From Leucothrix mucor DSM 2157 (GTDB lineage: Bacteria > Pseudomonadota > Gammaproteobacteria > Thiotrichales > Thiotrichaceae): a stretch of 64,000 nucleotides of DNA. Shown here in pieces: positions 1-8,520 of the stretch. The stretch spans positions 4,028,501 to 4,092,500 of the forward strand of contig NZ_ATTE01000001.1 of assembly GCF_000419525.1 (NCBI RefSeq), given 5' to 3'. Under the pieces are notes generated by a model. That model saw nothing but the letters and a program-made list of their open reading frames with translations, searched no databases and was not told where the DNA came from. Both the position numbers and the translations under genes were made by a program. The first letter of the stretch is position 1, and the number at the start of each line of letters is the position of its first letter.

Positions 1-167
1 GTGGCAGGGTCGAGCAGGCCAAAACAGGAGCCGGTTGGCGAGACTAGTAAGCCGCCATCCTCAGTACGCGCTGAAATATTGCCAGAGCTGCCGCCGGTTA
101 GTCCACGATCAAACATGGATTTAGCCAGCAAGCACAGTTGTTCCCGAAGTCGGTTTTCTGCACTCAT
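1..167 (-). CDS. otnC: 3-oxo-tetronate 4-phosphate decarboxylase, N-terminal part (runs off window)
   Basis: Only the first ~55 codons are in the window. The reading begins MSAENRLREQLCLLAK and continues through GLTGGSSGNISARTEDG and LLVSPTGSC, the N-terminal pattern of class II aldolase/adducin proteins of the OtnC (YgbL) type. Family members decarboxylate 3-oxo-tetronate 4-phosphate to dihydroxyacetone phosphate in the cytoplasm. The start codon overlaps the otnK stop (ATGA), so the two are translationally coupled and would act in sequence: kinase, then decarboxylase. The metal-binding histidines and catalytic residues lie beyond the window edge and cannot be checked. Missing pathway partners (an LtnD-type dehydrogenase and an OtnI isomerase) may also lie there. 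Confidence 0.85.
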   Translation of the reverse strand, partial: MSAENRLREQLCLLAKSMFDRGLTGGSSGNISARTEDGGLLVSPTGSCFGLLDPA

Positions 168-1417
168 GCGGCACCTTGTTCCAGTTGGCTTATGGCTTTC
201 TCAAAAAAGTCGGGCGCGCCGAAATTGCCTGATTTTAGGGCAATCACAAAGTCATCACCCGCCCGCATACACGGTACGCCGGGGTCAATTTCCGGGCCAA
301 TTTCAGTGGCGTTAATATCCAATGCTTCCACTACTGCGCCTGAGGTTTCGCCACCAGCAACGATCAAGCGATTAAAGCCATTGGCGCGTAGGCATTTTGC
401 GGTTTCGGCAAACAGATTTTCAATGGCTGTTGCAGAGGCTTCGCGGCCAAATTGCTCCTGAATGTTTTTAACCGTTTGTGGGTTAGCAGAGCTATAAACC
501 AGTGGCGTGTCGGGTTGGTTTTGCATCCATTGGCAAATGCTTTCAGCGGTGATCGTGCCATCCATAATGCCTTGAACATTCACTTCAAGCGTGGGGTGGT
601 ATTTCCCAAAAATTTCGAGTTGTTCGCGAGTGGCGCGCGAGCAGGAGCCAGAAATAATCGCGCAGCGGCCTTTTTCACCTTGCCAATGTCCGGCATTTTG
701 GCCAATTAAACCTTGCTGGCGGAAGTTCTCTGGCAAGCCAAGCGCAACGCCCGAGCCACCAGTAATTAGTGGTAAGTCGGCAGCGGCTGCGCCAATCGTC
801 ATTAAGTCTTCATCGCGAATCGCATCCACCACAATCAAGCTGCGGCTGGTTTCACTTTGTTTGAGTAATGCCTCCTTAGTCGCCGGTGCGCCTTGTAACA
901 CAATCGATTCCGGTACATGGCCGACGCTGTGCTTAGTTTGTGGCGCGAGCCAGCGGCGAATGTCCGGATCGGTCATTGGCGTGAGTGGGTGGTTTTGCAT
1001 GCCGCACTCATTGAGCAGGGTATCATTTACAAACAAATGCCCTTGATACAGCGTGCGCCCGGCACCGGGAAAGGCGGGGCAAACAATCACGCAATCGGTG
1101 CCGATGGCTTCGGCGAGTGCATCGATTACGGGGCCGATATTGCCTTCGGGTGTGGAGTCAAAGGTGGAGCAGTACTTGAAGAAAAACTGTCGGCAGCCTT
1201 GGGCTTTTAGCCAATCCAGTGCCGCCAGTGCTTGCTCTACCGCTTGTGCAACGGGGATAGATCGGGACTTTAGCGCAATTACGCCAGCTTCAACATCGGG
1301 CGTGGCATTGGTGCTTGGTACACCCGTGTATTGCACCGTGCGCATGCCTTGCTTCGCTAGCGTATTTGCCAGATCCGAAGAGCCTGTAAAGTCGTCTCCA
1401 ATACATCCCAGTAACAT
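164..1417 (-). CDS. otnK: 3-oxo-tetronate kinase (DUF1537/four-carbon acid sugar kinase)
   Basis: The 417-residue protein has the length of characterised OtnK. It carries the N-terminal GCIGDDFTGSSDLANTL substrate-domain motif, FKYCSTFDSTPEGNIGP near residue 100, GGSGVALGLP in the middle, and the C-terminal nucleotide-domain motifs AGGETSGAVV and ALKSGNFGAPDFF. These match the Haemophilus HI1011 type, which phosphorylates 3-oxo-tetronate (formed from L-threonate or D-erythronate) using ATP. It is preceded by GGAGAG and overlaps otnC by 4 bp. An FCD GntR regulator lies immediately upstream on the same strand. Assignment to the OtnK subgroup rather than LtnK, DtnK or OiaK rests on the HI1011-like motifs and the otnC neighbour. 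Confidence 0.9.
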   Translation of the reverse strand: MLLGCIGDDFTGSSDLANTLAKQGMRTVQYTGVPSTNATPDVEAGVIALKSRSIPVAQAVEQALAALDWLKAQGCRQFFFKYCSTFDSTPEGNIGPVIDALAEAIGTDCVIVCPAFPGAGRTLYQGHLFVNDTLLNECGMQNHPLTPMTDPDIRRWLAPQTKHSVGHVPESIVLQGAPATKEALLKQSETSRSLIVVDAIRDEDLMTIGAAAADLPLITGGSGVALGLPENFRQQGLIGQNAGHWQGEKGRCAIISGSCSRATREQLEIFGKYHPTLEVNVQGIMDGTITAESICQWMQNQPDTPLVYSSANPQTVKNIQEQFGREASATAIENLFAETAKCLRANGFNRLIVAGGETSGAVVEALDINATEIGPEIDPGVPCMRAGDDFVIALKSGNFGAPDFFEKAISQLEQGAA

Positions 1418-1436
1418 GATTTCTCTCCGTTAGTTC

Positions 1437-1455
1437 AGCCCGCTGTTAACGGGCT
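1437..1455. terminator. Intercistronic hairpin between gntR and otnK
   Basis: A 6-bp GC-rich stem, AGCCCG/CGGGCT with a 7-nt loop, sits in the short gap between the regulator stop codon and otnK and overlaps that stop. Read on the minus strand it is not followed by a T-tract, so it is more likely to tune mRNA stability or partially attenuate transcription than to be a full terminator. Confidence 0.35.
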
Positions 1456-2149
1456 ATAATTGTGTAAGGTTATGTTTTTTCAGTATTTCAACCAGTAAAT
1501 TACCGGCTTTTTCGCGATGAATACGGTGAATACGGCGTGCAGTATCCGCATCTTTATTCTCGATAGCTGCCACTACATTGGCATGATCTTCATTAGACTT
1601 TAGCGGCATTGGGCGCAGTGATAAGGTCATCATGCGTACCCGATGCGATTGATCAATGTAGCGGTCAACCAGTTGAATCAGTCGCGAGTTGCCACACATG
1701 GCGACCAACAAGCGGTGAAACTTTTCATCCGAATTGGCCCAGGCTTTTAAGTCTTTATCCGCCAGGGCTTGTTCCATTTGTTCCACACTTTCGCGAAGCT
1801 CAGCGATCACTTCGGGTGGGTGATCTAACTGCGCTGCTTGCCAGGCCGCCATGGATTCCAGCGCGGTGAGTACCGCGTAGATTTCCATCATGTCTTTTAC
1901 GGAAATGCGTTTTACAATCATGCCGTGACGAGCGCGGATTTCGACCAGTCCTTCAGACTCCAGTCGCATCATCGCTTCACGGGCCGGGGTACGGCTAATG
2001 TCCAGCAACTCAGCCAGTTCGCTTTCCATAATTTGATAGCCCGGGGGGAGCTCGTTCTCCAAAATGCGGCGCTTTAGTTCAACGTAAGCTTTGTCGGTTA
2101 AGGACAGTTTGGTCTTCTTACGTGGGGTTTTTTTAGTTGCCGCGGTCAT
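1454..2149 (-). CDS. GntR-family (FadR/FCD) transcriptional regulator
   Basis: The 231-residue protein has an N-terminal winged helix (about residues 15-85: LTDKAYVELKRRILENEL, then LLDISRTPAREAMMRLESEG) and a helical FCD ligand domain. The ligand domain has the metal-site pattern D..H (SDEKFHRLLVA), H (QSHRVRM), and a C-terminal H (RIHRIHREKAG). FCD regulators usually repress sugar-acid or dicarboxylate catabolic operons until the substrate or an intermediate binds. It sits inside the otn/TRAP cluster, and a perfect 11+11 bp palindrome in the 7.2-kb divergent promoter is its most likely operator. An N-terminal lysine-rich tail of about 15 residues precedes the domain. Confidence 0.9.
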   Translation of the reverse strand: MTAATKKTPRKKTKLSLTDKAYVELKRRILENELPPGYQIMESELAELLDISRTPAREAMMRLESEGLVEIRARHGMIVKRISVKDMMEIYAVLTALESMAAWQAAQLDHPPEVIAELRESVEQMEQALADKDLKAWANSDEKFHRLLVAMCGNSRLIQLVDRYIDQSHRVRMMTLSLRPMPLKSNEDHANVVAAIENKDADTARRIHRIHREKAGNLLVEILKKHNLTQL

Positions 2150-2171
2150 AGTTCTTTATCCTTTTAGGCGG

Positions 2172-3209
2172 TTATTCAATCTGGGGTCTGATACAGGCAC
2201 TCGTTTTGTCGGACACATACGCTGCATCAGCGATCATTATATTAGCAATATAGTCGCTTGCGGTGTTCATCAGTTGTGCGCCGCTCACAAAATGTTCAAC
2301 AACATGCTGTTGTAACCGATAAACGCAATCGCCACCAAAGTCTTGATCTTGCCACTTATAGGGGATTTTTTGTTCATCATTTTCACCGTGTCGGCGAAAT
2401 GACAGCTCGGCATCGCCATTCAAAAACAGGCAGCCGTGCTCCCCTTCGATTTGCATTTCGCCCATCGTAAGCCGACGATTTTTAGCCTTGTGATCACTCA
2501 GACGATTACCGTCGAAAATACCACGCGCACCGTTTTCAAATTTGAAAATGATCAGACCGGCATCTTCTCCTTTGATGACGGGGTTAATACGTCGCAAGTC
2601 CGCATAAGTGGATTCAACTTCTCCGAATAAATATCGAAATACATCAATAAGATGGACTGCAGTCTCATTCACTAAGAAGCGCTCCATTTGCTGAAAGTAG
2701 GGCTGTCGCTCAAGGTACGCTTCCGGCCCTTGGCCATCGCCCGGGCGCAGTGCAAAGCGTATTTGATACAACTCACCCAGCAGTCCTTCGTTCAATACTT
2801 CGCGTATTTTGGTATACCACGGTTGGAAGCGAAAATTCTCATGAATAATCACCGTGGCATTACGCGCTTCAATCTGATCAACCAGCGCTTTGGCATCAGC
2901 TAATGAGGGCGTAAATGGCTTCTGGCAAATCACTGGAATATTACGTTCAATACAAGCCATCACATAAGCCACATGAGTGACGGGCGGCGTAATGATATCC
3001 ACCAGATCAGGCTTCACCGTATCCAGCATCAACTCAAAGTCCTGAAAGGTATCAGCGACATCGTATTGCTCGGCCAGCTCCTTGGCACTTTGCGGGTCGC
3101 GATTGCAGATTGCCACCAACTCAACCTCTGGCAAGCGTGCCCAGGCCGCATATTGAAAGCGACTGAAATAGCCGGTGCCAACGGTGGCTAAGCGAATCGG
3201 CGCGTTCAT
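2172..3209 (-). CDS. Gfo/Idh/MocA-family NAD(P)-dependent oxidoreductase
   Basis: At 345 residues it has normal family length. The N-terminal Rossmann motif is VGTGYFSRFQYAAWARLP. CQKPFTPSLADA replaces the usual EKP motif at about residue 95, followed by the C-terminal alpha/beta domain (HENFRFQPWY onward). Such enzymes oxidise a sugar or sugar-derivative hydroxyl with NAD(P). The start codon overlaps the preceding lactonase stop by 4 bp, so the pair plausibly oxidises an aldose to a lactone and then opens it to the acid. This could feed a tetronate-type acid into otnK/otnC. The exact substrate cannot be read from sequence; apiose- or threose-type sugars would fit but are speculative. Confidence 0.85.
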   Translation of the reverse strand: MNAPIRLATVGTGYFSRFQYAAWARLPEVELVAICNRDPQSAKELAEQYDVADTFQDFELMLDTVKPDLVDIITPPVTHVAYVMACIERNIPVICQKPFTPSLADAKALVDQIEARNATVIIHENFRFQPWYTKIREVLNEGLLGELYQIRFALRPGDGQGPEAYLERQPYFQQMERFLVNETAVHLIDVFRYLFGEVESTYADLRRINPVIKGEDAGLIIFKFENGARGIFDGNRLSDHKAKNRRLTMGEMQIEGEHGCLFLNGDAELSFRRHGENDEQKIPYKWQDQDFGGDCVYRLQQHVVEHFVSGAQLMNTASDYIANIMIADAAYVSDKTSACIRPQIE

Positions 3210-4207
3210 GAGTTGGCCTCAGTTTGCTCAGTACTAAGGCGCTGCGGGCCAGCAAAATTCCAATGTGTTGGCGGGTGGCCGGCATACGGTGATTCAAATT
3301 GATAAATCGACTCATCCAGCAAACAGCCGAGATACGCGGTGCGTAAATCGTCACCGCCAAATGCCAAACTGGAGATGTTTTTCAGGTACTTACTTTTAGC
3401 ATTATCCAAGTGCGGACGGCCCATAGTGTGCGCCTGAAACGCGTCTTCCACCCAGCTTAAATGCTCAGGATCGCAGTCTTCAATCATCATGGTTTGCTCG
3501 CCATCGGGCGCAATGCGAATCACGCGATTACTCACGATGGAGGTAATCCAAATACCGCCTTCAGTATCGAAGGTTAAGCCATCCGGATACGTGCCAAGCC
3601 CAAATTCAGCAACCGTGGTTTTGTTCGAGAGATTGCCATTTTCCTCAATATCAAAACTTACTAGCTTGCGGGCAAAAGTCTCATTTACATACAAGCGCTT
3701 ACCATCCGGATGCACCACGCATTCATTGGTATAGCCTAAGTTATCAGCAACGATTCTGGCCTTGCCCTGATCGACTAATACAACAAAGCCATCCGCGATA
3801 TTTGGGCGATAGGCATCGCTGCGGGGCGTGGTGCGTGTGCTTACTGTAATCCAAACCCGACCTTGCGCATCTAAATGCACATAATTGGTTGGCGGCAGTG
3901 GAATGCCTTCGACCTCAAGGCAAAAGGGCGTGGTTTGGCCATCTTCAGTAATGCGGTAAACGCCACCGTCTTCCGCACCCAAGTGAGTGACGAGTACCGA
4001 GCCATCGGGCATCAGGCAAATGCCGTTAGGCTTTAGCTCTAAATCATCCTGCTTGGCCAGTAAATACCACTGCGAACCATCCGGCTCGATAACGCCGATG
4101 CCACCGCGCCAATCGGCGGTGTACAGGCGGCCATTCGCCGTCGCCAGCACACACTCGGGGCGATTAAGTTGAGTACCTAGTTTACTGATTGTGTCGAGTT
4201 CGATCAT
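3206..4207 (-). CDS. SMP-30/gluconolactonase family lactonase
   Basis: The 333-residue beta-propeller protein has repeated blade motifs: RPECVLATANGRLYTADW, NGICLMPDGSVLV, YTNECVVHPDGKRLYVNE and YPDGLTFDTEGGIWI. The family's metal-binding acidic and asparagine residues fall within these blades. Family members hydrolyse sugar lactones to aldonic acids with a divalent cation. There is no signal peptide, so it should be cytoplasmic. It is followed with a 4-bp overlap by the Gfo/Idh dehydrogenase and preceded by the TRAP transporter genes. The context supports a lactonase in sugar-acid catabolism rather than the regucalcin or strictosidine synthase-like roles of some homologues. Confidence 0.85.
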   Translation of the reverse strand: MIELDTISKLGTQLNRPECVLATANGRLYTADWRGGIGVIEPDGSQWYLLAKQDDLELKPNGICLMPDGSVLVTHLGAEDGGVYRITEDGQTTPFCLEVEGIPLPPTNYVHLDAQGRVWITVSTRTTPRSDAYRPNIADGFVVLVDQGKARIVADNLGYTNECVVHPDGKRLYVNETFARKLVSFDIEENGNLSNKTTVAEFGLGTYPDGLTFDTEGGIWITSIVSNRVIRIAPDGEQTMMIEDCDPEHLSWVEDAFQAHTMGRPHLDNAKSKYLKNISSLAFGGDDLRTAYLGCLLDESIYQFESPYAGHPPTHWNFAGPQRLSTEQTEANS

Positions 4208-4244
4208 GTCTGAGAGTCCAGATTAACTAAATGGTAGTCCAGTA

Positions 4245-5528
4245 TTAGCGAAATGCTTCAACCAGTGTCATTGAGATTGCCGGAATATACGTTACCAACA
4301 TCAGTGCAAAAATGGCGGCTAAGTACAGCGGAGCCATCGCTCGGGCAATCGTCAGCACGCCGACACCGGATATTCTGGAGGCCACATATAAAGTAGCGCC
4401 AACCGGTGGGGTGAATAATCCCACAGCCACGTTGCAGGTCATAATTATGCCTAAATGCACAGGGTCGACGCCGAAAGTCATCGCTGTCGGAATAAACAAT
4501 GGTGCGGTTAGCAAAATGGCAGGAACCGGATCTAATACCAGTCCTAATAACAGTAATACCAAGTTTACTAATAGTAGAAATGTGAACGGGCTGCTGGAAA
4601 TGCTGTTGATGAATTCGGCCAGTATTTGAGGCAACTGCTCTAACGTGATTAACCAGCCGAGTACCGTTGTCGCGCCGATCACCACCATAACAATGGCGCT
4701 GGTGACAAACGAATCAATAATCAGCTTTGGCATATCGCGCAATGAGAAATCACGGTACAGCACCACGGTCACAAAGAAGCCATACACCACGGCAACGGCC
4801 GCCGCTTCTGTTGGCGTAACAAAGCCACCGAAAATACCGCCCAAAATAATCACCGGCATTAATAATGCGGGGAATGAGCGAACAAAGGCACGCCATAAAG
4901 CTTTGCGGCTGGTGCGTCGACCACCGGGATCACAGCTGGTGGTTTTACCCACGTAATAACACACGGCCATAAATAACATGCCAAAAATCAGCCCTGGTAC
5001 AACACCGGCTAAAAACAGATCAGCAACCGACACATTCCCTACAAAGCCATAAATCAGCAACGGAATGGAAGGCGGGATGATGATACCAATGGTGCCGGCT
5101 GCGGCGACTAAGCCACCGGCAAAGGCTTTGGAATAACCTTGCTTGGCCATATTTGGCACCATGACCGAACCAATCGCGGCCGAGTCAGCAATGGCAGAGC
5201 CTGAGATGCCACCAAATAACATGGATGCGCCAACGACCACAAAGCCTAATCCACCGGGTAAAAAGCCAAAAGCTTCCTTAGCAAATTCGATAATCCGTTG
5301 ACCCACGCCGCCACGGCCCATCAGCTCACCGGCGAAGATAAATAGGGGAATCGCGATAAAATGGTTTGGCTCGACGCCACTTATAAAATTCAGGTAAACC
5401 GCTTGCAGCGAATAGCCTAAATCGAACACAAAAATAGGCAGGATTGCAGTGATGAGAATCGCCCACACCAGCGGAATACTCAGCATAATGGTGCACAGAA
5501 ACACCAGACAAATAAACAGTAAAATCAT
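4245..5528 (-). CDS. dctM: TRAP transporter large permease (DctM family)
   Basis: The 427-residue, highly hydrophobic protein contains about 12 predicted membrane segments and the DctM signatures GGVGQRIIEFAKEAFGFLPG, GSMLFGGISGSAIADSAAIG-type glycine/serine loops, and GIIIPPSIPLLIYG. It is the Na+-coupled transmembrane channel of a tripartite ATP-independent periplasmic uptake system in the inner membrane. Its start overlaps the small permease stop by 4 bp (ATGA), so it needs translational coupling with dctQ. With dctP upstream, the three genes are a complete TRAP system. Context suggests a four- or five-carbon sugar acid as substrate. Confidence 0.93.
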   Translation of the reverse strand: MILLFICLVFLCTIMLSIPLVWAILITAILPIFVFDLGYSLQAVYLNFISGVEPNHFIAIPLFIFAGELMGRGGVGQRIIEFAKEAFGFLPGGLGFVVVGASMLFGGISGSAIADSAAIGSVMVPNMAKQGYSKAFAGGLVAAAGTIGIIIPPSIPLLIYGFVGNVSVADLFLAGVVPGLIFGMLFMAVCYYVGKTTSCDPGGRRTSRKALWRAFVRSFPALLMPVIILGGIFGGFVTPTEAAAVAVVYGFFVTVVLYRDFSLRDMPKLIIDSFVTSAIVMVVIGATTVLGWLITLEQLPQILAEFINSISSSPFTFLLLVNLVLLLLGLVLDPVPAILLTAPLFIPTAMTFGVDPVHLGIIMTCNVAVGLFTPPVGATLYVASRISGVGVLTIARAMAPLYLAAIFALMLVTYIPAISMTLVEAFR

Positions 5529-6046
5529 TGCGCGACCTCCGTTGTCTGGGCGTCTGTAATTACACCGCGACGGATATCCAGCAACGCATTATAAGTGTGG
5601 AAAATTAAGGTGAGTAACATGCCCGTCGGCATTGCGGCATACAGCACGCCAACCGGCCAATAGAGCACAGTAGTTTTCTGCGCCCAAGTATGAAATGAGA
5701 TGCCATAGCCGTAGTAAATCAGGCTACAGAGCAAGAGGGCGACCACCACATTGATGGCGATCTCCAGATAATACTGAGCGACTTTAGGGAGTGCGTGTTG
5801 CACGATTTCCAGTACGCGCATATTCGCACCACGTGCTGTGGCTGCCGCACAGCCTAAAAAGGTGAGCCACAATAGCAAAAAGGCAGTGGCCTCCAGCGAC
5901 CAAGCCAGATCAAAACCGGCGGCTCCCCGCAGTACGGCATTTGAAAAGATCAGCAGTAACACACTGGTTCCACCGAGTACTAAAAAGGTGTCGATTGCCA
6001 CACTGAGATACTTTAGCGGGCTTGGGTAATGACTTCGGTAATCCAC
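5525..6046 (-). CDS. dctQ: TRAP transporter small permease (DctQ family)
   Basis: This is a four-helix inner-membrane protein of 173 residues. The reading frame extends further upstream, but the GTG at 6046 is preferred because AAGGAG lies 6 nt ahead of it. That start gives VDYRSHYPSPLKYLSVAIDT, a normal DctQ beginning. The motif LEATAFLLLWLTFLGCAAAT corresponds to the conserved E..F..W..FLG.A region of DctQ helices 2-3. It forms the membrane complex with DctM and receives substrate from DctP. The gene overlaps dctM by 4 bp and follows dctP by about 60 bp. Confidence 0.9.
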   Translation of the reverse strand: MDYRSHYPSPLKYLSVAIDTFLVLGGTSVLLLIFSNAVLRGAAGFDLAWSLEATAFLLLWLTFLGCAAATARGANMRVLEIVQHALPKVAQYYLEIAINVVVALLLCSLIYYGYGISFHTWAQKTTVLYWPVGVLYAAMPTGMLLTLIFHTYNALLDIRRGVITDAQTTEVAQ

Positions 6047-6107
6047 AAAACGCTCCTTAAACCAACAACATGGGGTACCTGACACTCAGGCACCCCGACT
6101 GAGCTAT

Positions 6108-7133
6108 TTATTTAGCTGGCATCTTTTCACGGATTGCAGCGGCGTCGGACAGCACTTTGTCGACTTCCTCAGCGCCATACACATCTTTAGCCTTGGCATA
6201 GACTGATTGCACTGCATCGCGGAACGGACCAATTTTTGGCGTGGTGACAGTGGCACCGGCTTTTTCCATGGCTTCGATTTGCTCGTTAACTGAGCTGCGT
6301 ACCAGATCACGGCTAAAGCTTGCGGCTTCTTTGGCGGCTTCTAATACCGCGGCTTTATCGTCATCCGAAAAGGCCTGCCATGTTTTTTCCGAAATGGTTA
6401 GTGGCAGCGGGCTGTACACATGACGAGTCAGCGTAACGTAGGGTGCAACTTCATAAAAGCGCAGGGATTTTATGGTATCGACCGGATTTTCCTGACCGTT
6501 GACCACGCCTTGCTGGATTGACAAGTAAACGTCGGTAATTGGCATAACGACGGTTTGAAAGCCAATCGCTTCCATGGTCCAGCGGATCATGTCATTGGGG
6601 TAAACCCGCATTTTTTTGCCTTTAGCATCTTCCGGAGAGTTCAGCGGCATGTTAGTCGTGAAGCTACGGAAACCGGCTTCCCACGTGGATAACACACGAA
6701 AGCCTTTTTCTGGCAGTTTGGCGAATTCGCCTTTTAACCAGTCAGAGTTGTCGTAAAACTCCCAACCTTGCTCATAGGTATCCACCAAAAATGGCATGGC
6801 GGTGAGGTTGATGCTGGGTAGGTGGGTGGCGTAGCTGCCGGTGGCCGATACGGTGAAATCAACGCCACCTAACTGTAATTGTTCAATGGCTTTAGGGTCG
6901 TTAGCCAGCTGGCCAGAGGGGTAAATGCGGAGTTTGTAACGGCCTTCGGTATTTTTAGCGATGGCTTTGGCGAACACTTCAGCCGCGGCCTGACGGGAGC
7001 CACCAGGGTTATCGGTGTGACTAAAGCGAAGAATTTTTTCAGCATGTGCGCTGCTTGCGATGAGTAAGGTCGAGCCCAGCACCAGCGATGCCATTACGGA
7101 CATGCGGCGTGCATTAGAAAAACAATTGAACAT
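6108..7133 (-). CDS. dctP: TRAP transporter periplasmic solute-binding protein (DctP family)
   Basis: The 341-residue protein has a Sec signal peptide (ASLVLGSTLLIASSAHAEK, cleavage after AHA) and a DctP fold: LRFSHTDNPGGSRQAAAEVF at the N terminus, a GKKMRVYPNDMIRW motif containing the conserved substrate carboxylate-binding arginine, and YLSIQQGVVNGQENPVDT. It binds the solute in the periplasm and delivers it to DctQM. GAGGAG lies 6-7 nt before the ATG. It is the first gene of the minus-strand transporter/catabolic operon and diverges from the dehydrogenase at 7384. Arginine-centred binding implies an organic acid ligand, consistent with a sugar acid. Confidence 0.93.
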   Translation of the reverse strand: MFNCFSNARRMSVMASLVLGSTLLIASSAHAEKILRFSHTDNPGGSRQAAAEVFAKAIAKNTEGRYKLRIYPSGQLANDPKAIEQLQLGGVDFTVSATGSYATHLPSINLTAMPFLVDTYEQGWEFYDNSDWLKGEFAKLPEKGFRVLSTWEAGFRSFTTNMPLNSPEDAKGKKMRVYPNDMIRWTMEAIGFQTVVMPITDVYLSIQQGVVNGQENPVDTIKSLRFYEVAPYVTLTRHVYSPLPLTISEKTWQAFSDDDKAAVLEAAKEAASFSRDLVRSSVNEQIEAMEKAGATVTTPKIGPFRDAVQSVYAKAKDVYGAEEVDKVLSDAAAIREKMPAK

Positions 7134-7248
7134 GATTTATCTCCTCAGATAGCTGCTTCGTGATCACTGTTTGCATCACTAGAAATCTAATAACGGCATG
7201 CATGTGATGTGTTATTTGATAGTGCAACAATATATACTTTATTGGATG

Positions 7249-7280
7249 TGTCAATGTATTTTTTAAAGTATACATTGACA
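7249..7280. promoter_or_regulatory. Perfect inverted repeat, likely GntR operator in divergent promoter
   Basis: TGTCAATGTAT at 7249-7259 and its exact reverse complement ATACATTGACA at 7270-7280 flank a 10-bp AT-rich spacer. It lies between dctP (minus) and the dehydrogenase at 7384 (plus), where it could control both transcripts. A related GTATAC core is embedded at 7268-7273. GntR/FCD dimers bind such dyads, and the only regulator gene in this cluster is of that type. Binding itself is inference. Confidence 0.6.
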
Positions 7281-7383
7281 GAGTGCCGAAATCGCTGCTT
7301 AATAAAAAGCAATTCGGGCCAATGCTAAAACGGCCTGAAGGGTGAGAGAGTGCGGTTAAATACTAAGAGGCAGGAAATTAAAG

Positions 7384-8496
7384 ATGAGTGATTCGAGCTT
7401 TCAGATTGCTGTAATCAAAGGCGACGGAATTGGTATCGATGTGACAGAGGCAACCTTGGCAGTTATCGATTCTGCTCAACAGTCCATCGGTGGTTTTAGC
7501 TTGGCGCTAAACTATATCAGTGCTGGCGCAGGCTATTACCAAGAGACCGGAAACGATATCCAACCCGGTGGTGAAGAAGCGGCAGGGGAGGCCGATGCCA
7601 TCTTGCTGGGAGCGATTGGTTTACCCTCGGTACGTTATACCGATGGCACCGAAATATCCCCCCATTTGCGCTTGCGGGACCGCTTCCAATTGTATGCGGG
7701 CATTCGTCCGGTGCGTGCTTATCCTAATGCGCCGCAACGCTTAGCCGACCCTCGTGCTAAAGATATCGACATGATCATTTTGCGCGAATCCACCGAAGGT
7801 TTGTTTTATACCGCAGCGGTACATAATCGCTGCCCGGTTGAAACTAATGATGAAGTGCAGGATGTGATGCGCATCACCCGTAAAACCACTGAAAAGCTGC
7901 ATGACTTCGCCTTTAAGTTAGCTCAAAAACGTAAGCGCCGAGGCTTTGCAGGCAAAGTCACCTGCGTGGATAAAGCCAATGTTTTCAAATCGATGGCATT
8001 TTTCAGACAAATATTTGATGAGCGCTGCGTTAACTACCCCGATATCGAAAAAGGCTATAACTATGTCGATGCGCAGGCTTTAGATTTCATTCGTTACCCT
8101 TGGGCCTTTGATGTGCTGGTGATGGAGAATATCTTTGGGGATATTTTATCGGATTTAGCTGGTGGTTTAGTCGGCGGTATGGGCATGGCAGCCTGTGGTG
8201 AAATTGGTGATCATCATGGCTTATTTCAACCCGCACACGGCAGCGCTCCTGACATTATGGGGCAGGATAAAGCCAATCCTTTGGCGGCGATTTTAAGTGG
8301 CGCGTTAATGCTGGATTATCTGGCGGATAAGTCAGGTAATGAGGCGCTGGCCAATGCGGCAACGATGATTGAGGATGCGGTATATCAAGGCTTTGAAGCG
8401 AATGAAATTCGCCCAATGGAATTTGGTGGTGATATGGGAACCAAAGCCGTTACCCAAGCCGTGATTAATCGTATTCAAGCAATGAAAACAGCCTAA
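7384..8496 (+). CDS. Isocitrate/isopropylmalate dehydrogenase-family enzyme (tartrate/D-malate dehydrogenase-like)
   Basis: The 370-residue beta-decarboxylating dehydrogenase begins IAVIKGDGIGIDVTEATLAV. It has ILRESTEGLFY in place of the isopropylmalate ELTGG or isocitrate ENTEG loop, the Lys/Asp catalytic region TCVDKANVFKSMAFFRQIF, the metal-binding acidic motif ENIFGDILSDLAGGLVGG, and the C-terminal NAD site QPAHGSAPDIMGQDKANPLA. These enzymes oxidise a 2-hydroxy acid such as malate, tartrate or 3-isopropylmalate with NAD+. Position opposite the otn/TRAP operon across a shared palindrome argues for a sugar-acid substrate rather than leucine synthesis; no leuACD neighbours exist. Confidence 0.85.
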   Translation: MSDSSFQIAVIKGDGIGIDVTEATLAVIDSAQQSIGGFSLALNYISAGAGYYQETGNDIQPGGEEAAGEADAILLGAIGLPSVRYTDGTEISPHLRLRDRFQLYAGIRPVRAYPNAPQRLADPRAKDIDMIILRESTEGLFYTAAVHNRCPVETNDEVQDVMRITRKTTEKLHDFAFKLAQKRKRRGFAGKVTCVDKANVFKSMAFFRQIFDERCVNYPDIEKGYNYVDAQALDFIRYPWAFDVLVMENIFGDILSDLAGGLVGGMGMAACGEIGDHHGLFQPAHGSAPDIMGQDKANPLAAILSGALMLDYLADKSGNEALANAATMIEDAVYQGFEANEIRPMEFGGDMGTKAVTQAVINRIQAMKTA

Positions 8497-8520
8497 GCCT
8501 GCTGCCAGAGGAGAAAAATT

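Noticed and set aside
4312-4956. Plus-strand open frames opposite the TRAP permease
   Set aside because: They are antisense shadows of dctM with low-complexity Thr/Ser/Asn composition; the minus-strand protein has full family motifs.
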